From: Microbacterium nymphoidis
GTDB taxonomy: Bacteria > Actinomycetota > Actinomycetes > Actinomycetales > Microbacteriaceae
DNA: 64,000 nt
NCBI RefSeq assembly: GCF_021044885.1
Contig: NZ_JAJNOD010000001.1
Location: 434,001-498,000 of the forward strand
Direction of reading: 5' to 3'
The notes beneath the pieces are model-generated. The model saw nothing but the letters and a program-made list of their open reading frames with translations. It was not told the DNA's origin and made no database searches. The first letter of the stretch is position 1; the number at the start of each line of letters is the position of its first letter. Positions 1-8,370 of the stretch are shown one piece after another. The position numbers were made by a program, and so were the translations under genes.

Positions 1-167
1 GCGGGATGATCACCTGGCGGTAGATGATGAGCAGGCTCGCCGCCACGGGGATCGCCACGAGCGCCCCGAGCAGGCTCAGCGCTCGTTCTGTCGCGGGATG
101 ATCACCTGGCGGTAGATGATGAGCAGGCTCGCCGCCACGGGGATCGCCACGAGCGCCCCGAGCAGGC
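1..167. repeat. Direct tandem duplication of a gene 3' end (75 bp, 92-bp offset)
   Basis: Bases 1-75 recur without a mismatch at 93-167. The right copy is the last part of the AI-2E transporter coding sequence; the left copy lies just beyond its stop codon (76-78, minus strand). The 17 bases 76-92 that separate the copies encode the native C-terminal residues and stop. The repeat may continue to the left of the window. It could be a recent tandem duplication or an assembly artefact. Confidence 0.95.
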
Positions 168-1128
168 CGCCGAGAGCGCCACCGGCCAGGGCGGCGATCA
201 CAACCACGGCGCCCGGCACGGAGACCGCGCGGTTCATGATGCGCGGCGAGATCACGTACGCCTCGATCTGCATGTAGATGAGGTAGTAGACCGCGGCGAT
301 GATGGCGGTGGTGACGGATCCGCCGTCCGGGATCAGCCAGCACGCGACGACGATGACCGCCGAGCTCGTCAGCGTTCCCACCAGCGGGATCAGCGATCCG
401 CAGAATGCGATGACCGCCAGCACCGCGCTGAACGGCGCGTTGATGATCGACAGGAAGAAGAAGCTCAGCACGCCGTTGATGACGCCGAGCGTCACCTGAC
501 CCATGACGTAGTAGCCGACGGAGTCGATGATCTGCTCGGCGAGATCGATGAACCGCGCCCGTCGAGACGCCGGCACCAGCTGGTACACGGACGCCTTCAG
601 CGCCGGGGTGGAGGCGGTGAGGTAGATCGTGAGGATCAGCACGATGAACGCGCCGAACAGGCCCTGGATCGCCCCGAGGCTCAGGTTGACCACCTGCGTT
701 CCGAAATCGCCGATGCTCGACAAGGCCCACTCCTGTGCCTGATCGAGCACGTCCTGCACGCGGAGGTTGGGGAACAGGGCGGTGAGCCACTTCTCCAGCT
801 CCCCGATCAGATCCGGCATCGTGATGATGCGGATGACCTGATTGACCAGGAGAGTCACCTGGTTGATGATCAGCGGCAGCACGATCGCAACGATCCCGGC
901 GAACACCCCCAGCACGACCACGACGGTGATCAGTACCGCAGCCCAACGCGGAACGCGCCTGCGCTCCAGGAACGAGATGACCGGATCCAGCCCGAGGCTG
1001 AGGAAGAGCGCGGTGCCGACGTACAGGAGCACGGCACCCAGGCTCTGGACTCCGGTGATGAGGGCGATGCCGACGCCCACGCCCAGTGTCGCGACCAGCG
1101 CGGTTCGGAACGGGTATTGCAGCTTCAT
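76..1128 (-). CDS. AI-2E family transporter (YdiK/PerM-type membrane protein)
   Basis: A 350-residue polytopic membrane protein of the AI-2E transporter family. Members are inner-membrane transporters, some linked to autoinducer-2 export or ion antiport; the substrate here is unknown. Two hydrophobic pairs lie near residues 8-75, an amphipathic central section near 90-140, and a hydrophobic C-terminal half ending in a short basic tail. The start at 1128 (MKLQYPF) is chosen because AAGGA lies five bases upstream; the frame stays open to 1200. The 3' end overlaps the perfect repeat that continues downstream of the stop. Divergently placed from the next gene, with no partner in the window. Confidence 0.88.
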   Translation of the reverse strand: MKLQYPFRTALVATLGVGVGIALITGVQSLGAVLLYVGTALFLSLGLDPVISFLERRRVPRWAAVLITVVVVLGVFAGIVAIVLPLIINQVTLLVNQVIRIITMPDLIGELEKWLTALFPNLRVQDVLDQAQEWALSSIGDFGTQVVNLSLGAIQGLFGAFIVLILTIYLTASTPALKASVYQLVPASRRARFIDLAEQIIDSVGYYVMGQVTLGVINGVLSFFFLSIINAPFSAVLAVIAFCGSLIPLVGTLTSSAVIVVACWLIPDGGSVTTAIIAAVYYLIYMQIEAYVISPRIMNRAVSVPGAVVVIAALAGGALGGLLGALVAIPVAASLLIIYRQVIIPRQNER

Positions 1129-1291
1129 GTTTCCTTCGGCGGTCGGAGTGCTCCCGATCAACATAGTGCGCTGAGGCCCGCGAACCCGGTAACCCGCCAC
1201 TGTCAGGACAACTTTCAGTCAGGTTCGGTAGTCTGTTTGGTCGAGTGTCTATCCGCTCCGCGCCCCGTGCGGAGATGTGAGGAGAAATTTC

Positions 1292-3142
1292 GTGCGTTTT
1301 GTCTGGGCTGTCGCATCCTTCGTGATCGCCGCCGTTCTCATCGCTGGCGGTATTGCCCAGCGCACCGTGTTCCTCGGTCCCAACACCGAGCGCGCTGAGC
1401 TCGGTGTCTCCGCCGACCAGCCGTACACGATGATCGACGGCGAGGTCTTCAACAAGCTGCCGGGTGTGCAAACGCTCCAGATCGTCGGCAACGGGCAGAT
1501 CTTCGGTGCGATCGCGGCGAAGGACGACGTTGCCGCCTGGCTCGCTGACCGCTCGTACAATCACGTCACCCTCGCCGACGACGGCACGATCACCTCGACG
1601 GTGGTCGCACCGGCCCAAGAGGCTCCGGCGGTGGATGAGAGCGTCCAGAAGGGCATCGACGCAGCGACGACGGCCGGCCTCATCACGCCGAACGCGGCGA
1701 CGCCCGTGGGCTCCGACCTCTGGACGGACGAGTTCACCAGCGACGACTCGATGATCCGCAAGCTCCGGCTTCCCGACACCATGGCGGTTCTGGTCGCCGC
1801 AGACGGTCAGAATCCGGCGCCGAGCGACATCGCGCTCTCCTGGGCGATCGACAACTCGACGCCGTGGGCGGGTCCGCTGGTCGTGCTCGGCGGCATCGCG
1901 CTCATCGTCGGCATCCTGCTGTATGTACTGGGCATCCGTCACATGCGTCGATCGCGCGGTCCGCGTCGACGCGGAGTTCCGCCGCTGCCGGAGACCCAGC
2001 CGATCAGCGTTGGCGAGCTGGACGCGGATGACGCCGCGGGCAAGGGCGTGATCAGCTCGGGCACGAAGAAGCGCGGCGGCCGCCGGACTTTCATCGCGAT
2101 CCCGGCGCTCGTCGTCTCGGGCGCGCTGCTCAGCGGCTGCACGGCGGATGCCTGGCCGAAGTTCGACGAACCCACGGCTACTCCGTCTCCCACGCCCACG
2201 GTGATCGTCCCCGAGGACCAGGAGACGCCCTCGGTCACCGAGCAGCAGGCGGAGAAGATCCTCGATCGCATCGCGACCACTGCGGCTGCCGCCGACAGCT
2301 CGCTCAGCATCGACGTCGCGTCCACGCGCCTTTCCGACGCCGTCCTCGCGGCCCGTGCCACCAACTACACGCTGCGCACCACTCTGCCCGACATTCCCGC
2401 CCTCACCGCTGTTCCGTCCAAGCCGTACCAGATCATCGTTCCTGAGGCGAAGTCGGGGTGGCCGCGCACGATCCTCGCGGTGTGGCAGGACGAGGCGGAC
2501 ACGACCGTGGCGCCGCGCATCCTCATCGCCACGCAGAACGACGCCTGGAGCCCGTACAAGGTGTCCTATCTCGCGCAGTTGGAGGCGTCGGCTCAGACGC
2601 CCAATCTGGCACCGGCCGAGCTCGGCGCCAATCTCGTGCGTCCCGATTCGTCTCTCCTGGTGATGGCGCCCGATCAGGTCGCGGCCGCATACTCCGATGT
2701 GCTCGACAAGGGCACCGCCAGCGAGTTCGCACCGAGCTTCAACCTGGACGTTGACACCTTCCTGCCGAAGATCACGGCGGGCCGCCAGGAACAGCTCAAC
2801 ACCTTCAACGCGACGGCGGAGGGCCAGACCGGAACGCTGGAGTTCGCCGCGCGCGCGGGTGCATCCGCACCGGTGGCGTTGATGACGGTGGACAACGGCG
2901 CCATCGTGGCCGTCAACGTGGAGGAGACGGAGACCTCCAAGCCCACGGTCGCCGACGCGGTGATCAAGCTCGATGGCAACCCGAAGGTGACCGCCCTCAC
3001 GGGCGTGACCCAGTCGCAGACCGGTTTCCAGACCACGTACTCCGACCAATTGTTCTTCTTCGTCCCCGGCCAGTCCTCGGGGGAGAAGATCCGACTGCTG
3101 GGATTCTCCAGCGACATCCTGAAGGCTGAGGTTCTCCCGTGA
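1292..3142 (+). CDS. Large membrane-anchored protein with an internal lipobox; function unknown
   Basis: I do not recognise a function. The 616-residue product has an N-terminal membrane segment (about 3-23), an extracytoplasmic section, a second membrane segment near 190-212, a basic cytoplasmic linker (RRSRGPRRR), then a KKRGGRR-preceded hydrophobic stretch ending in LLSGC near 280, followed by a Pro/Thr-rich linker and a large C-terminal domain. That third element looks exactly like a lipoprotein signal peptide buried inside the protein. GTG 1292 is preferred over GTG 1277 because GAGGAG at 1279-1284 is seven bases before it. The stop overlaps the next start by four bases (GTGA), so the two genes are translationally coupled. 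Confidence 0.75.
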   Translation: MRFVWAVASFVIAAVLIAGGIAQRTVFLGPNTERAELGVSADQPYTMIDGEVFNKLPGVQTLQIVGNGQIFGAIAAKDDVAAWLADRSYNHVTLADDGTITSTVVAPAQEAPAVDESVQKGIDAATTAGLITPNAATPVGSDLWTDEFTSDDSMIRKLRLPDTMAVLVAADGQNPAPSDIALSWAIDNSTPWAGPLVVLGGIALIVGILLYVLGIRHMRRSRGPRRRGVPPLPETQPISVGELDADDAAGKGVISSGTKKRGGRRTFIAIPALVVSGALLSGCTADAWPKFDEPTATPSPTPTVIVPEDQETPSVTEQQAEKILDRIATTAAAADSSLSIDVASTRLSDAVLAARATNYTLRTTLPDIPALTAVPSKPYQIIVPEAKSGWPRTILAVWQDEADTTVAPRILIATQNDAWSPYKVSYLAQLEASAQTPNLAPAELGANLVRPDSSLLVMAPDQVAAAYSDVLDKGTASEFAPSFNLDVDTFLPKITAGRQEQLNTFNATAEGQTGTLEFAARAGASAPVALMTVDNGAIVAVNVEETETSKPTVADAVIKLDGNPKVTALTGVTQSQTGFQTTYSDQLFFFVPGQSSGEKIRLLGFSSDILKAEVLP

Positions 3143-4059
3143 GCGATGCCCCCGGCGCCGTGCTGCGTGGTGCTGTTGACCTGTCCTCCCTCCGCAACCG
3201 TCCGAGCCCGGAGCAGACGGCCGCGGCACAAGGGGCGGCTGAGCTGATCTCAACCGTCACCGAGGCCGAGTTCCCGCAGCTCCTGGAGCTCTCACGGTCA
3301 GTGCCGGTAGTCGTGAACCTCTGGTCCGCACGCAGTGAGGCGAGCCAGCAGCTCGGGGCGACGCTCGAGGCCGTGGTGCGCGCTCTCGCGGGCCGTGTGG
3401 TTCTCGGTAACGTCGATGCCGACGCCAACCCCGGGATCGTCCGTGCCTTCGGCGCTCAGTCGGTGCCTTTCGTCGTCGCCGTGATCGCCGGGCAGCCGCT
3501 CCCGATGTTCAACGGTGCCGCCGATGACCAGCAGGTGCGCGAGGTGTTCGCACAGCTGCTGCAGGTGGCCGCTCAGAATGGCGTCACCGGGACGGTGGAG
3601 GCGGGCGCCGGGGAAGCGGAGTCCGCTGCGCCCGCCGAGAAGCCCCTCCCGCCGCTGCATGCCGAGGCCTATGACGCCATCGAGGCCGGCGACTACGCTC
3701 GGGCCGTCACCGCCTACGAGGCGGCACTCGCCGAGAACCCGCGCGATGAGGAAGCGCGTGCCGGTCTGGGGCAGGTGAAGCTGCTGCAGCGTGTTCAGAA
3801 TGCCGACCTGCAGGCCGTGCGAGCCGCGGCGGCCGCGGATCCGGCCGACGTCGACGCGCAACTCTCGGTGGCGGACCTGGATCTTGCGGGCGGACACGTC
3901 GAGGACGCCTTCGATCGGCTTCTCGAGCTGTTCGCCGTGCTGCCCGCCGACGAGCGCACCCCGGTTCGCGAGCGTCTGCTGGAGCTGTTCGGGCTGGTCG
4001 GCGATAGCGATGCGCGAGTGACCCGCGCCCGAGCCCGCCTGTCGTCGATGCTGTTCTGA
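3139..4059 (+). CDS. Thioredoxin-fold plus TPR protein (YbbN/CnoX-like co-chaperone)
   Basis: 306 residues. Residues about 30-140 form a thioredoxin-like domain (VVVNLWSARSEAS, then SVPFVVAVIAGQPL with the family's cis-Pro region), and about 170-306 are helical TPR-like repeats (YDAIEAGDYARAVTAYEAAL). The catalytic CXXC is replaced by Ser-Ala-Arg-Ser, so the domain cannot do thiol redox chemistry and probably binds client proteins, as in YbbN/CnoX. The GTG start overlaps the stop of the upstream membrane protein. A strong bidirectional hairpin follows the stop. Confidence 0.85.
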   Translation: MSDAPGAVLRGAVDLSSLRNRPSPEQTAAAQGAAELISTVTEAEFPQLLELSRSVPVVVNLWSARSEASQQLGATLEAVVRALAGRVVLGNVDADANPGIVRAFGAQSVPFVVAVIAGQPLPMFNGAADDQQVREVFAQLLQVAAQNGVTGTVEAGAGEAESAAPAEKPLPPLHAEAYDAIEAGDYARAVTAYEAALAENPRDEEARAGLGQVKLLQRVQNADLQAVRAAAAADPADVDAQLSVADLDLAGGHVEDAFDRLLELFAVLPADERTPVRERLLELFGLVGDSDARVTRARARLSSMLF

Positions 4060-4077
4060 CGCGCACCACACGACCAC

Positions 4078-4113
4078 GAAGAAGGAGCACCCGAAACCGG
4101 GTGCTCCTTCTTC
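4078..4113. terminator. Bidirectional intrinsic terminator
   Basis: A perfect 16-bp stem (4078-4093 with 4098-4113) closes a 4-base loop, with TTCTTC/GAAGAA flanks on both strands. It lies between the convergent ends of the TPR protein gene and glgB. Confidence 0.85.
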
Positions 4114-4116
4114 GTG

Positions 4117-6252
4117 TCACTCCTGCGTGAGCCAGATCGTGCCGAGGGACGGGACGGTCACGCTGGTGAGCCCCGAGTCGTCCGCGGTCACGCTGCCGAA
4201 GTTGCCGACGCCACCGCCTCCGAACTCCGCGGCGTCTGAGTTCAGCACCTCACGCCAGAGCCCGGGCCGGGGGAGAATGAACGGCAGGTTGGCGATCACG
4301 GAGCCGGAGAAGTTGGTCACGGACACGACGTGCCGACCCTGCGCATCGACGCGATCGAAAGCGACGATGTTGGTGTTCCAGGCCGGCGCCCCGAGCAGCG
4401 AGAAGGCCGCTCCGTCACGGTCGCGCTCCCACAGAGCGGGCTGGTCGCGGTAGGTGCGGTTCAACGCGCCGACGAAGGACTGCAACTGCCGATGGCTGGG
4501 CTGATCCAGCATCCACCAATCCAGACCGCGCCCTTCGCTCCACTCGGACAGCTGACCGAACTCCTGCCCCATGAACAGCAGTTGCTTTCCGGGGTGCGCC
4601 CACATGTAGCCGAGGAATGCCCGCGCGCCGGCCAGCTTCGTGGCGTGGTCTCCGGGCATCCGGCTCAGCAGCGTGCCCTTGCCGTGAACCACTTCGTCGT
4701 GGCTGATGGGCAGCACGTACTGCTCACTGAATGCGTAGTGGAAGGAGAAGGTGATCTCGCCGTGGTGGTGGCCGCGATAGAGCGGGTCGCGGGACACGTA
4801 CTGCAGGGAGTCGTTCATCCACCCCATGTTCCACTTGAAACCGAACCCCAGGCCGCCGGAGTCCGTGCTGGCGGTGACACCGGGATAGCTCGTGGACTCC
4901 TCCGCGATCATCGCGATGCCCGCATTGCGCTTGTAGGCGGTGGCGTTTACCTCCTGCAGGAAAGCGATCGCCTCGAGGTTCTCTCTCCCGCCGTGGACAT
5001 TCGGCTCCCATTCGCCGTCCTGACGCGAGTAGTCCAGGTAGAGCATCGACGCCACCGCATCCACCCGGAGTCCGTCGACGTGGAACTCTTCCAGCCAGTA
5101 CAGCGCGTTGGCCACGAGGAAGCCGCGCACCTCATTGCGGCCGTAGTCGAAGATGTAGGTGCCCCAGTCCTTGTGCTCGCCACGGCGCGGATCGGCGTGC
5201 TCGTACACGGCCCGCCCGTCGAAGCGGCCGAGAGCGAACGCATCCTTGGGGAAATGACCGGGCACCCAGTCCATGATCACGCCGATGCCCGCACCGTGCA
5301 GGCGGTCGATCAGGTATCGCAGGTCGTCGGGAGTGCCGAACCGGCTTGTCGGCGCGTAGTAGCCGGAGACCTGATAACCCCATGACCCCCCGAACGGGTG
5401 TTCCGCGAGCGGCATGAACTCCACATGGGTGAACCCGAGTCCGAGCACATGCTCGATGAGCGGGTCGGCGGCGTCGCGGTACGACAGGCCGGGCTGCCAC
5501 GATCCCAGGTGGAGCTCGTAGATCGACATCGGGCGTACCGAGGGATCGGTCGCCGCACGACGCGCCATCCATTCGGCATCGTTCCAGACGTAGTGGGAAC
5601 GGGTCACGCGTGATGCGGTCGCCGGAGGCGTCTCCGCCGCCTGTGCCATGGGATCCGCCTTCAGGATCCAGTCACCCCGCTCGGTGCGGATCTCGTACTT
5701 GTAGATCGTTCCCTCACCGAGCGCAGGGACGAACAGCTCCCAGACACCGCTACCGCCCATGGAGCGCATCGCATGACTGCGGCCATCCCAGTCGTTGAAG
5801 GGGCCCACCACACGCACGCTCCGGGCGTTCGGCGCCCAGACGCTGAACGCGACGCCCTCGACCGCATCGTGTGTTCGCACGTGCGCGCCGAGCACTCGCC
5901 ACAGCTCCTCATGCCGGCCCTCGCCGATCAGGTGCAGGTCGAGCTCTCCCAGGGTGGGGGTGTGGCGGTAGGGGTCATCCGCGACCCAGGCCGTCCCGTC
6001 GCGGTACGTGGTCTCCACGGTGTAGGCGCGGGGCTCACCTGCGGTGAAGCCCTCCCACACGCCGTCGATGCGGTGCGTGAGGGGGAGGGAGGTGCCGTCG
6101 GCGAACTGTGCGGCCACGGTGACTGCCAGAGGGCGGCGTGCGCGCACCACGACGCCGTCGGTGCAGGGGTGGATGCCCAGCACGTCGTGCGGAGCGTGAT
6201 GGGTGCCCTCGGCGACCGCGCGCAGGGTCTCGGTGGGAATCGTCTCGCTCAT
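4117..6252 (-). CDS. glgB: 1,4-alpha-glucan branching enzyme
   Basis: GlgB, 711 residues, transfers alpha-1,4 glucan segments to make alpha-1,6 branches in glycogen-like polymer in the cytoplasm. An N-terminal CBM48-type module is visible (FSVWAPNARSVRVVGPFNDW, about residues 135-155), then a GH13 barrel with the nucleophile region LRVDAVASMLYLDY (Asp near 395) and the acid/base region MIAEESTSYP (Glu near 450). Length matches the family. The start lies directly after the glgE stop with no room for another promoter, so it is probably translated from the glgE message. Convergent with the upstream operon across a perfect hairpin. Confidence 0.97.
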   Translation of the reverse strand: MSETIPTETLRAVAEGTHHAPHDVLGIHPCTDGVVVRARRPLAVTVAAQFADGTSLPLTHRIDGVWEGFTAGEPRAYTVETTYRDGTAWVADDPYRHTPTLGELDLHLIGEGRHEELWRVLGAHVRTHDAVEGVAFSVWAPNARSVRVVGPFNDWDGRSHAMRSMGGSGVWELFVPALGEGTIYKYEIRTERGDWILKADPMAQAAETPPATASRVTRSHYVWNDAEWMARRAATDPSVRPMSIYELHLGSWQPGLSYRDAADPLIEHVLGLGFTHVEFMPLAEHPFGGSWGYQVSGYYAPTSRFGTPDDLRYLIDRLHGAGIGVIMDWVPGHFPKDAFALGRFDGRAVYEHADPRRGEHKDWGTYIFDYGRNEVRGFLVANALYWLEEFHVDGLRVDAVASMLYLDYSRQDGEWEPNVHGGRENLEAIAFLQEVNATAYKRNAGIAMIAEESTSYPGVTASTDSGGLGFGFKWNMGWMNDSLQYVSRDPLYRGHHHGEITFSFHYAFSEQYVLPISHDEVVHGKGTLLSRMPGDHATKLAGARAFLGYMWAHPGKQLLFMGQEFGQLSEWSEGRGLDWWMLDQPSHRQLQSFVGALNRTYRDQPALWERDRDGAAFSLLGAPAWNTNIVAFDRVDAQGRHVVSVTNFSGSVIANLPFILPRPGLWREVLNSDAAEFGGGGVGNFGSVTADDSGLTSVTVPSLGTIWLTQE

Positions 6253-6253
6253 G

Positions 6254-8335
6254 TCAGCCCTTCACCCGGAGGATGTGTGCAGCGCGCGTGAAGGCGTCGA
6301 GGCGGACGTACGCGTGGTCGGTCCACTGCCACTCCTCGCCGGAGAGCAGGTCCTCCACCGTGAACGCCTCGCCACGCGGCACGCCCCACGCGGTCGTGTC
6401 CAGATGGACGGTGGTCTCCCGCACCGAATGCGGATCGACGTTGACCACCACGATGATGGTGTCGGCGGTTCCGTCCGGGGAGAGCTCCGCAGGCAGATGC
6501 TTGCTGAAGACGAGGATCGCATCGTCATCGCTGCCGTGGAGGCGGAGATTGCGCAGCTGCCGGAGCGCGGGGTGGGCGGCGCGGATCTCGTTCAGGCGGG
6601 TAATGAGTGGCGCGAGAGTGCGGCCGGTGGCATCGGCTTCGGCCCAGTCGCGCGTCTTGATCTCGTACTTCTCGTTGTCGATGTTCTCCTCGGCGCCGGG
6701 GCGGGCCACGTTCTCGAACAGCTCGAAGCCCGCGTACACGCCCCACAGCGGGGCTGCGGTCGCCGCGACGATGGCCCGGATGGCGAAGGCCGCTCTGCCT
6801 CCGAACTGGAGGTACTCCGTCAGGATGTCGGGAGTGTTGACGAAGAGGTTGGGCCGCAGGAAATCAGCGGTCTCGTGCGATACCGAGGTGAGGAACTCCT
6901 CCAGCTCAGCGCGGGTGTTCCGCCAGGTGAAGTACGAGTAGCTCTGCTGGAACCCCGCGGCGGCCAGCGAGCGCATCATCGCCGGCCGGGTGAACGCCTC
7001 CGCAAGGAAGACCACGTCCGGATGCTTCGCGTTCACGGTACGGATCAGCCACTCCCAGAAGGCCAGCGGCTTCGTGTGCGGGTTGTCGACGCGGAAGATC
7101 TGCACGCCCTGCGCGATCCAGTGCTCCACGATGCGTAGCACCTCGGCGCGGATACCCAGCGGATCGTTGTCGAAGTTGACGGGATAGATGTCCTGGTACT
7201 TCTTCGGGGGGTTCTCCGCGTACGCGATGGTGCCATCCGGGAGCGTGGTGAACCACTCCGGATGGGAGGTGACCCAGGGGTGATCGGGGCTCGCCTGCAA
7301 CGCCAGGTCGAGTGCCACCTCGATTCCCCGGTCGCGAGCAGCCGCAACGAACGCGCGGAAGTCGGCGAGGGTTCCGAGATCCGGGTGAACCGTGTCGTGT
7401 CCGCCTTCGGCGGCGCCGATCGCCCAGGGCGATCCGGGGTCGTCCGGTCCGGCATCGAGGGTGTTGTTCGGGCCCTTCCGGTTCGTGCGCCCGATGGGAT
7501 GGATCGGTGGCAGGTACAGCACCTGGAAGCCCATCGCCGCGACGGCGGGGAGGCGATCGAGCGCGGTGACGAAGCTTCCGGACGACACCGAGCCGTCCGC
7601 GTGGCGGACTGCGCCTTCCGAACGGGGGAAGAACTCATACCAGGCGCCGTACCCGGCACGTTCGCGCTCGACGAGAAGGGTGCGCTCCGCGGAGACGGTG
7701 ATGAACGACTGCACGGGGAAGTCGGCGAAGAACGACGCGAGCGCGGCATCTTCGACCACGGCGAGGACGTCCTCCGCGGATGCGCTCGCAGCGCGCAGGG
7801 TCTTGGCCGCGGCCTGAAGCCGCGCCTTCGCACCGGCCGGGAGCTTCTTCTCCGAACGAGCGCGGTCGAACAGGGCTGCACCCAGCTCGCGCATCACCGC
7901 GACGTCGACTCCGGCGGGGATCTTCACTGCTGCTGCGTGGTGCCAGCTCGCCCACTCGTCCGCATAGGACTCCACGCGGAATCGCCAGATCCCCTGCTCT
8001 AGCGGCACCACCTGGACCTCCCAGTGGTCCAGACCGTCGCCGGTGGAGGTCAGCCGGTGCAGTGACTCCTCGCCGCTGGGGGACCAGAGCCGCAGCTGGA
8101 CTCCGATCAGGTCGTGCCCCTCCCGGAAGGCCGTCGCCCGGAACGGAACGGCCTCACCGGCGTAGGCCGAGGGGGCAAAGCCTCCCGGAGCGCTGGGATG
8201 CACGTCCTGCACCGGGATGCGTCCCGAGATGGTGTCGGCATCCGCTCCCACGGACGCGGTGATCGGAAGCGAGCGGACCGGCACGGGCCGGGTGCTTCGC
8301 CACGGGCGGGTCAGAGAGCGGTTCTTGGCAGCCAC
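6254..8335 (-). CDS. glgE: Alpha-1,4-glucan:maltose-1-phosphate maltosyltransferase
   Basis: GlgE, 693 residues, extends alpha-1,4 glucan using maltose-1-phosphate (GH13_3). The nucleophile motif FRVDNPHTKP (Asp near 416) and the acid/base FLAEAFTRP (Glu near 442) are present, as is the family-typical N-terminal domain with YGAWYEFFPRS. Length is close to the mycobacterial enzyme (about 700). The GTG start at 8335 is supported by TAGGTT exactly six bases upstream, suggesting its own leaderless promoter in addition to read-through from glgX. The maltose-1-phosphate supplier (TreS/Pep2 or GlgM) is not in the window. Confidence 0.96.
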   Translation of the reverse strand: MAAKNRSLTRPWRSTRPVPVRSLPITASVGADADTISGRIPVQDVHPSAPGGFAPSAYAGEAVPFRATAFREGHDLIGVQLRLWSPSGEESLHRLTSTGDGLDHWEVQVVPLEQGIWRFRVESYADEWASWHHAAAVKIPAGVDVAVMRELGAALFDRARSEKKLPAGAKARLQAAAKTLRAASASAEDVLAVVEDAALASFFADFPVQSFITVSAERTLLVERERAGYGAWYEFFPRSEGAVRHADGSVSSGSFVTALDRLPAVAAMGFQVLYLPPIHPIGRTNRKGPNNTLDAGPDDPGSPWAIGAAEGGHDTVHPDLGTLADFRAFVAAARDRGIEVALDLALQASPDHPWVTSHPEWFTTLPDGTIAYAENPPKKYQDIYPVNFDNDPLGIRAEVLRIVEHWIAQGVQIFRVDNPHTKPLAFWEWLIRTVNAKHPDVVFLAEAFTRPAMMRSLAAAGFQQSYSYFTWRNTRAELEEFLTSVSHETADFLRPNLFVNTPDILTEYLQFGGRAAFAIRAIVAATAAPLWGVYAGFELFENVARPGAEENIDNEKYEIKTRDWAEADATGRTLAPLITRLNEIRAAHPALRQLRNLRLHGSDDDAILVFSKHLPAELSPDGTADTIIVVVNVDPHSVRETTVHLDTTAWGVPRGEAFTVEDLLSGEEWQWTDHAYVRLDAFTRAAHILRVKG

Positions 8336-8341
8336 ATGAGC

Positions 8342-8347
8342 AACCTA
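8342..8347 (-). promoter_or_regulatory. Putative -10 box, leaderless glgE
   Basis: TAGGTT on the minus strand is six bases before the GTG start of glgE. No Shine-Dalgarno is present. Confidence 0.5.
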
Positions 8348-8370
8348 CCGCGCACCCCGCCCTCGCCACA

